A stretch of DNA of 62,942 bases from a virus. Both the position numbers and the translations under genes were made by a program. The number at the start of each line of letters is the position of its first letter. Within the stretch, counting starts at the first letter, position 1. The stretch is taken from positions 1-62,942 of IMG/VR virus record IMGVR_UViG_3300009152_000050. The stretch is one strand, 5' to 3'. Positions 32,701 through 40,781 of the stretch are shown one piece after another. Below the pieces are notes generated by a model, which ran no database searches, had not been told where the DNA came from, and saw nothing but the letters and a program-made list of their open reading frames with translations.

Positions 32701-33413
32701 GTAATTACGCTTGTATAAGTATCAGTTAAGATATTTACAGGCAATGGAACTGCGCTTATTGGACTAAATGTACTTTTTTCAAGGTCATCATATACGTATC
32801 TATACTTAAATCTAAATAGTTTATTTCTTAAATTATTTGCCCTTCTATCTACATCATTACCATAAAGATTACTTGGTGGTGATAGTGGAGGCATTTTTGC
32901 TACATCAATAATATTCCTTTCTACGGGTGTGTACATCCCCGCTTTAAAACTTTGAATATTTAATCCCGTTGGCCTACCTAAGCTATCTAAGAAATAAAGT
33001 AAATCACCTTCTGTTTCTCTTGGTAATACGTTTATGCTTGTTATCTTTTCGTGTTGTGTAAATCCTAAAATATCTACACTTCCTGTATCTGTTAAGTTTT
33101 CAAGTATAGGGGTAATTGTCCTTGTTGTGTTATTGTATTCTAAAATTAAATGCAGATTAGTGCTATTCCATACAAAGTAGATAATAGTATTTCTTAGTGT
33201 ATTAGGGTATGCTCCTATAACTTTATTTGTTCCTGCTGGTAATGTATAATCTACTAACTGATTACCTACTATATTTGTTATTACTAAATCATTAGAACCC
33301 TCTACTGCATCCTTAGTAATATTAAGTGCATCTATATATGCGTTTGGTTGTACCCTATATGGGCTATCATCCAAATTAAGTCCTGCACTAAAATCACTTT
33401 TTATACTTTGCAT
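29739..33413 (-). CDS. Large tail hub / tail-stabilising protein, 1224 aa
   Basis: The protein starts MQSIKSDFSAGLNLDDSPYRVQPNAYIDALNI, the opening pattern of large tail-needle/hub proteins of crAss-like and related podoviruses. It is beta-rich throughout. Two copies of a domain of about 55 residues occur, near 300-355 and 485-540. Each has a VGT.VKIK.(R)RLSD core, then (T)TVAGD.A.TVAT; see the separate entries. Its stop side adjoins the internal proteins and its start overlaps a small gene by one base. Likely forms the bulk of the tail. Confidence 0.65.
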   Translation of the reverse strand: MQSIKSDFSAGLNLDDSPYRVQPNAYIDALNITKDAVEGSNDLVITNIVGNQLVDYTLPAGTNKVIGAYPNTLRNTIIYFVWNSTNLHLILEYNNTTRTITPILENLTDTGSVDILGFTQHEKITSINVLPRETEGDLLYFLDSLGRPTGLNIQSFKAGMYTPVERNIIDVAKMPPLSPPSNLYGNDVDRRANNLRNKLFRFKYRYVYDDLEKSTFSPISAVPLPVNILTDTYTSVITNNNVVRLSLNSGSKNVKAVELGMSFVEKSNDWSDFVLVESINTAFTVEATVYAELPLTTTYAYEFRGLPKAGTVVTIKFKRLSDNAIVTAATYTTIAGDNANTVATALAVSAGALGISLATNVQGTLYLLFDIALYEYNTTTLVEPSGVFVENVDFPYSFYNDGVYPNIDISESILLFDAVPEKANAQELANGNVLTYWGITEGYNRDLEPNVNIQVDTIAAGGGTSTGSLSGALVDLGPILIIGREYQVTFTGLPAVGTTVKIKLRRLSDSAILDAASVTTVAGDTATTVATKIQASIIAIGIADVSFLSNPAIGMVRFFYYTTVYAFSALDISAPASSATTNSIATFPFSTERRIGLVYFDQKGKTNGVLYNSKVTFPAYAENVSQEVLLPYINSKIYHTPPDWAYSYQWVLTKENTNYLYWVTVAVNKAEDNYLYYDVSNIKLNQDKFPTTAAVLSYTFQDGDRLRLIRNVFTDVVFNDTYDAAIEGLVVDPKINGVPVPGTFVKTRKSSPFNDGLFTSDNFVIQIYRPSQQLAGSENQVYYEFGEEYRILNPTLSTRYHAGQVTDQDIATKVPAEFNFYNGDAYFRQRNLKVAETGISSTQTFNVLDRNLVDFYISAVNSIDGRPNIVDENARRAYYSAMVRFGQAFQPNTNINGLNRFFPLNFDEYDLSAGDIMRVKTRDRYIRVFQKFKVGSVPIFNQISKNADGTQLLVVTDKLLNPIQYYAGNKGIGEHAESLASYNFADYFTTNVVGEVCRISNDGLNPISVTYKINSWATEKLPLRTGNYKVYGAFDQRLNNYVVALEATGTDAAATLIFDEESNTFDSFISLQPEMMTTLGTLFVSFKNGALYTHDSSTYNNFYGVQYESSITPVFNQASGAVKSFLAYEEKSSNVWSCPEIETSLMSYGTTPQQSNLVAEDFKPLEGKWCAALLRDSNSIGGIEGGSTLKGDWIKIKMNNANASNLVSLNIVSLRFTDSALNNR
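31797..31960 (-). repeat. Duplicated beta-domain segment, copy 2
   Basis: Part of the 1224-aa tail gene encoding VGTTVKIKLRRLSDSAILDAA, then SVTTVAGDTATTVATK. It matches copy 1 (32338-32525) in the order and spacing of the core motif. It is an internal domain duplication. Confidence 0.7.
32338..32525 (-). repeat. Duplicated beta-domain segment, copy 1
   Basis: Part of the 1224-aa tail gene encoding AGTVVTIKFKRLSDNAIVTAA, then TYTTIAGDNANTVATALAV. It is similar in sequence to copy 2 at 31797-31960 and separated from it by about 180 residues. Confidence 0.7.
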
Positions 33414-33685
33414 TATACTGGAGATTGTTCGGGTTCAGTTAATATAATTTTATTTTCATCAAGCAACGAATACTGCACATTTTGTATAATGATAACAGGA
33501 TTTGTTAAAGACTGTGGGTACAATATCCTATCTCCAACACTATACCCCAATGTATTAAAGTTCTTTTCTTCTATATACCCAAAAGTTAATAAATCAGAAT
33601 TTATAGGTAATGATATATTATATACACTTGCAGTTGGTGTAACTACAAGGTATGGCGGCTTTAAGTATATCTGTATTGGTAGCAT
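33413..33685 (-). CDS. Small tail-connector protein, 90 aa
   Basis: A beta-rich protein (MLPIQIYLKPPYLVVTPTAS at the start, then PVIIIQNVQYSLLDENKIILTEPE). Both ends overlap neighbours by one base, so it belongs to a tightly packed tail operon. Size and place suggest a connector or tail-tube stub protein. Family not recognised. Confidence 0.5.
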   Translation of the reverse strand: MLPIQIYLKPPYLVVTPTASVYNISLPINSDLLTFGYIEEKNFNTLGYSVGDRILYPQSLTNPVIIIQNVQYSLLDENKIILTEPEQSPV

Positions 33686-34455
33686 TAAGTTTTAACTGTT
33701 AGTCTTGTACTTTCTAATGATGATTGATAACCGTCTTGTATTGAAAGTGGCTTATACCTAAGAACTGCCAATCGCCTTTCGTTATAATAATCATGCCTAC
33801 GATCTCTCTTATCCCCTAATGTACCCCTTCTGCTATTCGGTAGGCTTATTATATCTTTCCATCTTAGATAGGCTATAATCGCTTCCCTAAAGTGTATAGG
33901 TAGGAAGTAAGCCTCTCCCTCCTTTGGACTTGAAATGTATTCCAATATAAGATACTCGTACTTAAATGTTTCATTAAGTAATATAACTCCGTTTGCATTA
34001 TCAATTTTAAAACTCCCCACGAATGGCGCACCACTTGGTAATCCGTAAAGATTTCCAAAAGTACCATTATCATAGTAGTTATAAAATACTCCGCTTTGTG
34101 GGTTATAAATATTAGAAAGGCTATTATCTTGTGTTTTTGCAATTCTATCAGGTAATAAGTCAGCGTATGTTGTTAGTTTATTATTATAGTTAAGTGTTAC
34201 TACTTCACCTTTATCATTTAGTACTCCTACTTTTGAATAATTAAGATAATCACCGGGTAGTGTTACTGTAAGGTTTGAATTAATAGGTAGCTTTACAGAT
34301 TTAACCGAATAAAAGAAATCTAATCCTAATTCATCTAATGCTCTAAATGCCAAATTGAAGCACTTAAAATACTTATGCACTCCTTGTTCGGATTCATCAA
34401 GATAAAAGTTTATACATTCATCTAAATCTACCCATTGACGATTTTGTGTTGACAT
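33685..34455 (-). CDS. Head-to-tail connector (tail tube/ring) protein, 256 aa
   Basis: The protein opens with a helical domain (DLDECINFYLDESEQGVHKYFKCFNLAFRALDELGLDF). A beta domain follows (SVKLPINSNLTVTLPGDYLNYSKVGVLND), then a C-terminal basic segment (GDKRDRRHDYYNERRLAVLRYK). The LPGDY..YSKVGV pattern is shared by connector/ring proteins of crAss-like phages as I remember them. It lies just before the large tail protein in transcription order. Confidence 0.6.
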   Translation of the reverse strand: MSTQNRQWVDLDECINFYLDESEQGVHKYFKCFNLAFRALDELGLDFFYSVKSVKLPINSNLTVTLPGDYLNYSKVGVLNDKGEVVTLNYNNKLTTYADLLPDRIAKTQDNSLSNIYNPQSGVFYNYYDNGTFGNLYGLPSGAPFVGSFKIDNANGVILLNETFKYEYLILEYISSPKEGEAYFLPIHFREAIIAYLRWKDIISLPNSRRGTLGDKRDRRHDYYNERRLAVLRYKPLSIQDGYQSSLESTRLTVKT

Positions 34456-34470
34456 TTCTCGCTTTTAGTT

Positions 34471-34737
34471 TTAATTAAGTGCTATAATGGCGACATCTTC
34501 CATCATATAAAATAGTTCTCCATCACATTCAATAGGCATACCCCAACCATGTACCCTATAACCAATATCACCTTTCTTTAACTTCATAGGTCTTTTACTT
34601 GTTCCGTTACCTACTGCCACTACTTCTACTTTATCTCCTTCCTTTACTAAGTTATCAGGAATATACAAACCACTTAATGTTGTATTTGTTCCCATAAACG
34701 CTTTTACTACTATCTTGTTTCCTATTGGCTTGACCAT
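34471..34737 (-). CDS. GroES-like co-chaperonin, 88 aa
   Basis: Pattern of a Cpn10/GroES protein: VKPIGNKIVVKAF at the start, a loop with SGLYIPDN in the place of the mobile loop, KVEVVAVGNGT, then KLKKGDIGYRVHGWG and a final beta strand (MMEDVAIIALN). Length is slightly under the usual 95-100. Phage co-chaperonins replace GroES so the host GroEL can fold the capsid protein. It lies between capsid-connector genes and its start overlaps the HAD gene by 16 bases. Confidence 0.75.
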   Translation of the reverse strand: MVKPIGNKIVVKAFMGTNTTLSGLYIPDNLVKEGDKVEVVAVGNGTSKRPMKLKKGDIGYRVHGWGMPIECDGELFYMMEDVAIIALN

Positions 34738-35039
34738 AATACAGGTATTGTGTTTGTAAAGTTTTTTATATCCTGAAATTCATCTTCAATATTATCAAAG
34801 TAAATATCAGCATTTAACATTTGTAAAGTTTCTAATTTAGGTTTATGCGAACAATAAAAAACGCTATGCTCACTCATCCTAATTTTATCAAGTACTGGCT
34901 TTAATGCTTTTTTATTAAAATCATTATCTGTTCTTGCCGTTACTATATAAACTTCGTTTCCCTCTCTTATCAGTTTTTTTGCCAATGCTTGTAACCTAAT
35001 GTCATCAAGCGTTCCGTCATAATCAAAACATACTATCAT
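34722..35039 (-). CDS. Small HAD-like phosphatase, 105 aa
   Basis: Minimal HAD core: VCFDYDGTLDD (D6, D8), then YIVTARTDND as motif II, and FDNIEDEF as the last acidic motif. At 105 aa it has no cap domain. Such small HAD proteins could be polynucleotide or sugar phosphatases. The heptose-like pathway in the upstream part of the same late operon would need a phosphatase, but the link is speculative. Confidence 0.7.
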   Translation of the reverse strand: MIVCFDYDGTLDDIRLQALAKKLIREGNEVYIVTARTDNDFNKKALKPVLDKIRMSEHSVFYCSHKPKLETLQMLNADIYFDNIEDEFQDIKNFTNTIPVLWSSQ

Positions 35040-35042
35040 AAA

Positions 35043-35678
35043 TTATGTTGTCTTAATTGCTCCCGAACCATCATTTGCTGAATCCTCTGCCTGATTCCTT
35101 TCAAGTATTAATAATTTAGAACAATAATCTATAATTACAGGTATATAATCATCGGGTACAATTAATTCACTTGTTAAGTCAGAACTATTGCCACCGCTAA
35201 TCATTGTAACACTTGCAGTATATTCACTCATTAATATAGGAGTAAGTACTTTTGCATAGTTTCCTTCCACGTAATAAAGAACTTTATTGGGTACTCGCCT
35301 CATACCATTTACATACCCTGTTTGATTTGTAGATAAAGGTATTGCATCTATTGATACTTTGTTTAGTGTACTCTTAAATCTTATATTAGAAATACCTTCA
35401 TTCTTCCCTACTGCTGTTGGTATTTGTGGGAGTTCAAACTTCCATAAGAAGTTTTCGTCTTGCGTAATGGCTATACTTTTAAATGTAGTATAAAAACTAT
35501 TGTTTACATAGCCTACTCCATCTAATTGTATTGCCTCTTTGTAGTTTTGCTTTACTGCTAATGCTAACCCTTGATTTATATAAATATTAATCAGGTTATC
35601 AGTTATTTGTGAATCCTGTGTAGGTTGCCCATTATGGACTAACCTTGATATTTGCTCTATTAAATTTTGACGAACCAT
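35043..35678 (-). CDS. Head-tail connector-like protein, 211 aa
   Basis: An N-terminal helix bundle (NLIEQISRLVHNGQPTQDSQITDNLINIYINQGLALAVKQNY) leads into a beta domain (VLYYVEGNYAKVLTPILMSEYTASVTM) and a helical end (VIIDYCSKLLILERNQ). The layout matches virion neck proteins of podoviruses. It sits between the 222-aa connector-like protein and the HAD gene. Specific role not determined. Confidence 0.55.
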   Translation of the reverse strand: MVRQNLIEQISRLVHNGQPTQDSQITDNLINIYINQGLALAVKQNYKEAIQLDGVGYVNNSFYTTFKSIAITQDENFLWKFELPQIPTAVGKNEGISNIRFKSTLNKVSIDAIPLSTNQTGYVNGMRRVPNKVLYYVEGNYAKVLTPILMSEYTASVTMISGGNSSDLTSELIVPDDYIPVIIDYCSKLLILERNQAEDSANDGSGAIKTT

Positions 35679-35699
35679 TTTTGTACCTTTAAAGTGTCA

Positions 35700-36368
35700 T
35701 TATTGACCTGTATTTTTAATTTCATTGCTATATGCAATAACCTGATTCATTTGCAAATTTAAGCCAACTAATTGTAATGCCCTAACTATTATTTCTAAAA
35801 TTGAAACGTCATCCCATACAGGGTCAATACTATGTACTGCACTATAAACCCTTCTGCCATTACTATCAAGTACATAACCCCAATATATTGAAGGTGGCGT
35901 TTTTACATAACTCATTTTAGCTTGTGCTATTGTTGTTGGGGCAAACTCAAAACCTGTATCTTTTAGCATATAGATAGGATTGGTTGCTACGGGGTCTATC
36001 TTACTATTGTATGCAGAATACCATCTATCTTGGTCAACAAATCTTATTCTACTATACCCATATACACCCCACATACTATCTGTCTGTACATAATCAGCAG
36101 GATAAGGGGAAAATCCAGCACCATTGACGTTTAATGTGTACCCATAAATTACAGGTGTTAAGCGTTGTCTAACTACTGAATTTTGCCCTAATTCTACCCT
36201 TGCTACTGGCCTTCCAGCTTGGTACTGCTGTAAACTACCTAATAAAAATGAAACATAACTGTTTTGGGCTAAGTTTGACACACGATTAAATTCCTCGCTT
36301 GTTAAATACCCATTTTGAGATTTGTTTACGGCAAACTGCATCAACAAATACATATCATTTACAGTCAT
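35700..36368 (-). CDS. Head-tail connector-like protein, 222 aa
   Basis: The N-terminus is MTVNDMYLLMQFAVNKSQNG, then a helix, then beta-rich sequence (YPADYVQTDSMWGVYGYSRIRFVD). A helical end follows (ISEIIVRAL-like: VSILEIIVRALQLVGLNLQMNQVI). The DYVQ..S near the middle resembles connector/ring proteins. It follows the 293-aa virion gene by 10 nt in the operon. A head completion or ring role is inferred from position. Confidence 0.55.
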   Translation of the reverse strand: MTVNDMYLLMQFAVNKSQNGYLTSEEFNRVSNLAQNSYVSFLLGSLQQYQAGRPVARVELGQNSVVRQRLTPVIYGYTLNVNGAGFSPYPADYVQTDSMWGVYGYSRIRFVDQDRWYSAYNSKIDPVATNPIYMLKDTGFEFAPTTIAQAKMSYVKTPPSIYWGYVLDSNGRRVYSAVHSIDPVWDDVSILEIIVRALQLVGLNLQMNQVIAYSNEIKNTGQ

Positions 36369-36378
36369 GTTCTTTTTT

Positions 36379-37260
36379 TTATTTAACTACATTATTTAAT
36401 TGTTCTAAGAAAACTCTCCCTTCATCACTATTTGTCATTGCAAGTTCTACTAAATATTCTTGTGGTTTTCTTGATGCAGGTATTTTACCGATCATTCCAC
36501 CATTTGCCCATGATACATTTCCGTTTCCACCACCTAAATCAATCTTAGCATCTAATATCGCTTTTTTAACTAAGTACGCTACTTCTACTTCTTTTGAATT
36601 TAGATTTTGCTGAAACTTTTTAGGATCACGTTTTGCAAATAACATCAATTCCCTTCTTATTCCATCGTCTGTTTTAGGCTGTCCTAATTCATCATAGAAA
36701 ATAATACCAAAGAAGTTAGCTAATTTTCTTGCCTTACCGATTTCCATTTTACTTGCTTCAATAGCCATATCCATTTCAAGCATTTCTTTATCAAGTGCTA
36801 CTTGTTGTTGTTTTGCAGGGTTGTATTCAAAAAACTCATTTTTGCTACCGCCTCTGCGTGAAGGATTGTCTAACAAGTGTCTGCAATTATTAATAAAATC
36901 TAAGGTTAAAGAATCCCAATCTGGTACTCTTAAAACCCCACCTTCAAACTGCAAAGAACGTCTATTATTTCTAACATAGTCTTTATCTTTTAAAGTTTCT
37001 ACTAAGTCTGTTGCCCAAATACTATTTGCACCTGAAAGAAGCCATATCCTTTCCATTTTACCTGTTGTGGGATTTATTACATCATCTATCCCATCTATAT
37101 AAACTCTACCTTTTCTTTTGGTGTTTACTAATTTATAGATAATCCATTTTGTTTCGTTACTCTTTGAATTTTCTTCTGCTAAACGAGTAATTTCATTTGA
37201 TATATCTAATCCGTTTTGTGTGCCATTCATTGAATTTTGCACATCTTTTATTTTTGCCAT
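36379..37260 (-). CDS. Virion-associated protein, 293 aa
   Basis: The protein is mostly helical and charged, with no signal. N-terminus MAKIKDVQNSMNGTQNG. A KWIIYKLVNTKRKGRVYIDGID region is followed by a proline-poor helical core. It comes directly after the capsid gene and its terminator-like hairpin. In related phages this position holds a head decoration, minor capsid or head-vertex protein. Family not recognised. Confidence 0.5.
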   Translation of the reverse strand: MAKIKDVQNSMNGTQNGLDISNEITRLAEENSKSNETKWIIYKLVNTKRKGRVYIDGIDDVINPTTGKMERIWLLSGANSIWATDLVETLKDKDYVRNNRRSLQFEGGVLRVPDWDSLTLDFINNCRHLLDNPSRRGGSKNEFFEYNPAKQQQVALDKEMLEMDMAIEASKMEIGKARKLANFFGIIFYDELGQPKTDDGIRRELMLFAKRDPKKFQQNLNSKEVEVAYLVKKAILDAKIDLGGGNGNVSWANGGMIGKIPASRKPQEYLVELAMTNSDEGRVFLEQLNNVVK

Positions 37261-37316
37261 TTTTATTTATTTACTTTATGAATTTAATTCTCCTTCATCC
37301 CGAAGGCGTTTAAAAG

Positions 37317-37347
37317 AAGCACCCTCACGTTTTAAGCAAGGGTGCTA
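37317..37347 (-). terminator. Hairpin after the major capsid gene
   Basis: AGCACCCT at 37318-37325 pairs with AGGGTGCT at 37339-37346. On the reverse strand it is followed by TTCTTTT. It lies 11 nt after the capsid stop. A partial terminator here would raise capsid mRNA relative to downstream genes. Confidence 0.65.
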
Positions 37348-37357
37348 TCATATTTAA

Positions 37358-38785
37358 TTATGAACTTGTAACCTGAATAAACTGGTTAGCAGCTACTACT
37401 CTAACACCACGATAACAAACCATTTCAACATGATCTCTTAAAGTTCCGTCAGTTGGATTCAAAGAACCACCACCCCACTGCCATACACGAATACCATTAC
37501 CAGTTGTACCACCACGTTGAGGTTGTTGATACATAACTGTGATATTTTTGTAAGACTTAGTGCTGTCTTTGCTATCTCTTGAAGAACCTTGTGGGCAGAT
37601 AATACCATAGTTACGGAACGCATCAGTTGTTGGTGTTTTACCAGTTGTAACCTCTGTATTGAACTGTGAGTATTTCTTAACTCCGAATCTGTAACCATCA
37701 ATCATAATGCTTTGTACACCATAGTTGATATTTGCTTCTTCGGATTTTTCGTTGCTACCCCATACCCATGCACCTGCTGGGAACTCTTTAAAGATACCAT
37801 CAGAGAAGTTTTGACGTTGGTAAATATCTTGCAACCAAAGGTTATCTTTAGCGCAACCATTTACGTCCATGATACGAGTAATCTCATGCAATTTTGCAAT
37901 ATCCAAAGTACCCGGAGTGTAAGTTACATTTTCTCCACCTGCCTCAATTTGAGAAATGAAACCTTGTGTACCTACTGAATTGCTAAGTCCTGTGTTATTT
38001 TGAATATCACCACGCATTAATTTTTGCTCAATGTTATTCTTATAACGAGTGTTTGCTTTTACAAGTCCTTTCAAAGTGAAATAACTTGTTCCAGCTTGTC
38101 CACCACCTGCCATTTCAGAACCGCTTACACCACTATTGTAGTAAACTTCGGTCATTTCTGCAAGGTCAGTAGCACTCCATGATTCTCTCATTTCGGTAAC
38201 TGTACCTGTGTACTTTTTATCTAAATGAATCAATGGCTCAATAGAACTTGATGCTTCACCTACGTCCATGTTACCACCGAAAATCAATACTTCACTTGCC
38301 AATAGATTCAAAGAACCTGCTGATACAAATGCTTGTGTAGATTGCTTAGGTCTAACTGTGAAAGTAAATGCACTTGGAGTAGTATCATCTACTGCAAGGA
38401 TAACACCTTCTACGTTACTTGATGCAACTCTTACTGTTTCACCTGCTCTTAATGGAGATTCAGTTGTAGAGAAATAATCGGCTGCTGCGATAGACAAAGT
38501 AACTGTTGCTCCTGCTGCTGGTGCTACCACCGCAGTAAGGTTAGTTACGGCTACCATCAATTTACCTCTGTTCTCAAACCAAAAGAAATCTCTGTTTTTT
38601 ACTTCTTCCATGCCGCCATATGTCGCAAGCCACATGAAAAATTCTTCACTACCGTACTTTTCAACATATTTGTTGTAGTACTGTGGGGTCAATAACTGTA
38701 AGTCAGAGATTAACGCCCGATTCACTCCACCTTCTACGCTAATTGCGCCCGGTTGGAGGATGTTACTGGTTGGGATTCCTGCCAT
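37358..38785 (-). CDS. Major capsid protein, 475 aa
   Basis: Called from position and content. It is preceded by a glutamate-rich scaffold-like gene and followed by a hairpin, and 475 aa is a normal HK97-fold length. An N-terminal helical arm (RALISDLQLLTPQYYNKYVEKYGSEEFFMWL) is followed by a beta-rich insertion (residues about 85-175) and a mixed core. The C-terminus has LRDHVEMVCYRGVRVVAANQF, like the axial segment of phage capsids. It should form the icosahedral shell. Confidence 0.75.
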   Translation of the reverse strand: MAGIPTSNILQPGAISVEGGVNRALISDLQLLTPQYYNKYVEKYGSEEFFMWLATYGGMEEVKNRDFFWFENRGKLMVAVTNLTAVVAPAAGATVTLSIAAADYFSTTESPLRAGETVRVASSNVEGVILAVDDTTPSAFTFTVRPKQSTQAFVSAGSLNLLASEVLIFGGNMDVGEASSSIEPLIHLDKKYTGTVTEMRESWSATDLAEMTEVYYNSGVSGSEMAGGGQAGTSYFTLKGLVKANTRYKNNIEQKLMRGDIQNNTGLSNSVGTQGFISQIEAGGENVTYTPGTLDIAKLHEITRIMDVNGCAKDNLWLQDIYQRQNFSDGIFKEFPAGAWVWGSNEKSEEANINYGVQSIMIDGYRFGVKKYSQFNTEVTTGKTPTTDAFRNYGIICPQGSSRDSKDSTKSYKNITVMYQQPQRGGTTGNGIRVWQWGGGSLNPTDGTLRDHVEMVCYRGVRVVAANQFIQVTSS

Positions 38786-38830
38786 TTTAATAAATTTAAT
38801 TTTTTTAAAAAATAATTGTTGTTTTTACAA

Positions 38831-39976
38831 TTAGTTTGACCAAAAAAAGTCTTGCATCTTTTGGGTATCTGTTTTATCACCCTCTGGACTAAATGCTTTT
38901 TGACCATTCCCTCCACCTACATTAATATTACTTGCTTTTTTACGATACTCTACTAATCTCTTAGCAACACCATCGTTTACAAATTTCTGTGATATTTTAT
39001 CATCACTTTCAAGTTTTGCAATATCTCTCACCATCTGATTTACGTTTAATGTATTGTCAGCGTTCACCCATCTTTCGGCAAAAATTGCGTTTACATTAAA
39101 ATCGTTCTCTGCAAATGATTTAAGTTTGTCAGTAACATTTTTCTTTTCTTCTTCTGATAAGGTATAGCTTAGGGGTATAGCGACATCTTCGTCTTTATAC
39201 TCCATATTAAACCCTTCAAATGAATTAATAGATGAATCTACACTTTGCAAATAGTTCGCTACAAATTTCTTACCTGCTACCAATTCTTCTTGGGTAGGTT
39301 CTACACTTGTTTCTGCTTTTTGCGATATATTAGGAAGTACTAATTCCGATTTGTATTTATCTAATTCAGGCTTTAATAATTTCGCCTCAATTAATAATTC
39401 TTTTTTAGCATCACTCAAATCACTTTCCCACTTTGATTTCCTTTCAGCAAACTCATCATCAGTTTCCTCAAATGTTTGACTTGGTTCTGCTGGTAATGCG
39501 AATTGCTTATTATACTTATAGTCAATTTCTTCGGGAGTTAAGTCCTTATACTTTTGTTGCATACCAAACTTTATAATTTCGGTTGCTGTACTTTCATTAA
39601 CCTCTGACGTTGTAAGTCTTTCTACTCTTTTCTTTTCGTTTAAAAAAGTGAATAGTTCATCCTCTTTTCCATCTTTTACGTACTCAAAGAACTTTTTGCT
39701 TGTTTCATTAGCAAATTCCAAATCTTTAGGTGCTGCATCTTTTAATTTACGCAACTCATCTATTTCAGATTTTGCGCTTGCCCAGTCCTTAAACCCTAAT
39801 TCTTTTTCAAGATAGGTATTGGCATCTACTATTTCTTCTTCTTGTTTTGTTTCTGCAACCTGTTCGGTTGTTTGCAAGGTAGGAGCATCTTGCCCCGCAG
39901 CACTTTCAGTCCAACTTCCTTCGTCAAAAGGATTGGCTAATTGTTGCTGTTCTTGCGTTTGTGTTGTTTCTTCCAT
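38831..39976 (-). CDS. Scaffold-like protein, 381 aa
   Basis: Very acidic and lysine/glutamate-rich, with glutamine-rich ends (MEETTQTQEQQQLANPFDEGSW). Long coiled-coil segments (EFAERKSKWESDLSDAKKELLIEAKLLKPEL) and no cysteines. This composition, its size and its place directly before the capsid gene are those of a phage scaffolding protein that guides shell assembly and is then lost. Confidence 0.7.
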   Translation of the reverse strand: MEETTQTQEQQQLANPFDEGSWTESAAGQDAPTLQTTEQVAETKQEEEIVDANTYLEKELGFKDWASAKSEIDELRKLKDAAPKDLEFANETSKKFFEYVKDGKEDELFTFLNEKKRVERLTTSEVNESTATEIIKFGMQQKYKDLTPEEIDYKYNKQFALPAEPSQTFEETDDEFAERKSKWESDLSDAKKELLIEAKLLKPELDKYKSELVLPNISQKAETSVEPTQEELVAGKKFVANYLQSVDSSINSFEGFNMEYKDEDVAIPLSYTLSEEEKKNVTDKLKSFAENDFNVNAIFAERWVNADNTLNVNQMVRDIAKLESDDKISQKFVNDGVAKRLVEYRKKASNINVGGGNGQKAFSPEGDKTDTQKMQDFFWSN

Positions 39977-39992
39977 TTTTGTTTATTTATAT

Positions 39993-40415
39993 TTAAGATA
40001 ACATAAGCAAGTAATTAAATTTTGCCCCTGTTCCGCTAAGACTTTGTGCTATGTTTTCAATATCACAATACCCTTTTTCTTCACCAAATTCTTCTAACTT
40101 ATATGCAAAATCCATTATCTCTTTTGCTAATTTCTTAGATACCGAATTTGAATATTCAGGGATAGCTTCAAGTTTTATTTCCCCAATCATTTTCCCTTGA
40201 TACCCTTGTATTTTTTCACTTACCTCATCCTTTACTCCTACCAATTCATTATACAGAAAATCTAATGCTTTATGTTCTGCAAAAGAAGTAGTGCTTAGAT
40301 GAAACTTGTGGGCTGCATCGTGAAAATAAAATAATTTACTTTGTATGGATTCAGGGGTAAGCGTTGTCTTTGGTTCTTCTGAATCCTCTTTTTTGGAAAC
40401 TTTTAAGAGTGCCAT
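39993..40415 (-). CDS. Helical protein between portal and scaffold, 140 aa
   Basis: The protein is helical and charged throughout (IQSKLFYFHDAAHKFHLSTTSFAEHKALDFLYNELVGVKDEV; LAKEIMDFAYKLEEFGEEKG). The FHDAAHKFHLST...FAEH pattern recalls Dps/ferritin-like helix bundles, but I see no complete metal site. Two nt separate it from the preceding gene. Function unknown. Confidence 0.5.
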   Translation of the reverse strand: MALLKVSKKEDSEEPKTTLTPESIQSKLFYFHDAAHKFHLSTTSFAEHKALDFLYNELVGVKDEVSEKIQGYQGKMIGEIKLEAIPEYSNSVSKKLAKEIMDFAYKLEEFGEEKGYCDIENIAQSLSGTGAKFNYLLMLS

Positions 40416-40416
40416 A

Positions 40417-40758
40417 TTATGATATTTTAGCTAACATTATAATAATTTTACTTGCTGCTGCTGATGTACCACCAAACTTTAAATACCTACCAGCAACATT
40501 TATTTTATACAACCCTGCTGCATCAACGGCTGTTACTGCTGTATTAGTTGATAGCTTAGTAGCATATACGGCAGTAAAGTTTGCTGCTGTGGTATAGTTA
40601 CCATCAGTAGTACCTTGTACATCACCACTATCATTAGTAGATGTAATACTTATTGTTCCTGTTGGTGCAACAAATTGTGCTACTACATAATCATAGTTAG
40701 ATACATCAATAACGAAAGCGTTGCTTACGAAAACTGGTTGGATATATTGTGCTAACAT
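40417..40758 (-). CDS. Small beta-rich virion protein, 113 aa
   Basis: The protein is rich in threonine, valine and alanine with little charge (VAQFVAPTGTISITSTNDSGDVQGTTDGNYTTAANFT). It is predicted to be a compact beta sandwich. Such proteins next to portal and capsid genes are commonly head fibre or decoration proteins. The YLKFGGTSAAASKIIIMLAK ending fits a beta strand. No motif gives proof. Confidence 0.55.
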   Translation of the reverse strand: MLAQYIQPVFVSNAFVIDVSNYDYVVAQFVAPTGTISITSTNDSGDVQGTTDGNYTTAANFTAVYATKLSTNTAVTAVDAAGLYKINVAGRYLKFGGTSAAASKIIIMLAKIS

Positions 40759-40781
40759 AGTTTTATTTTTTTATTTAGTGT

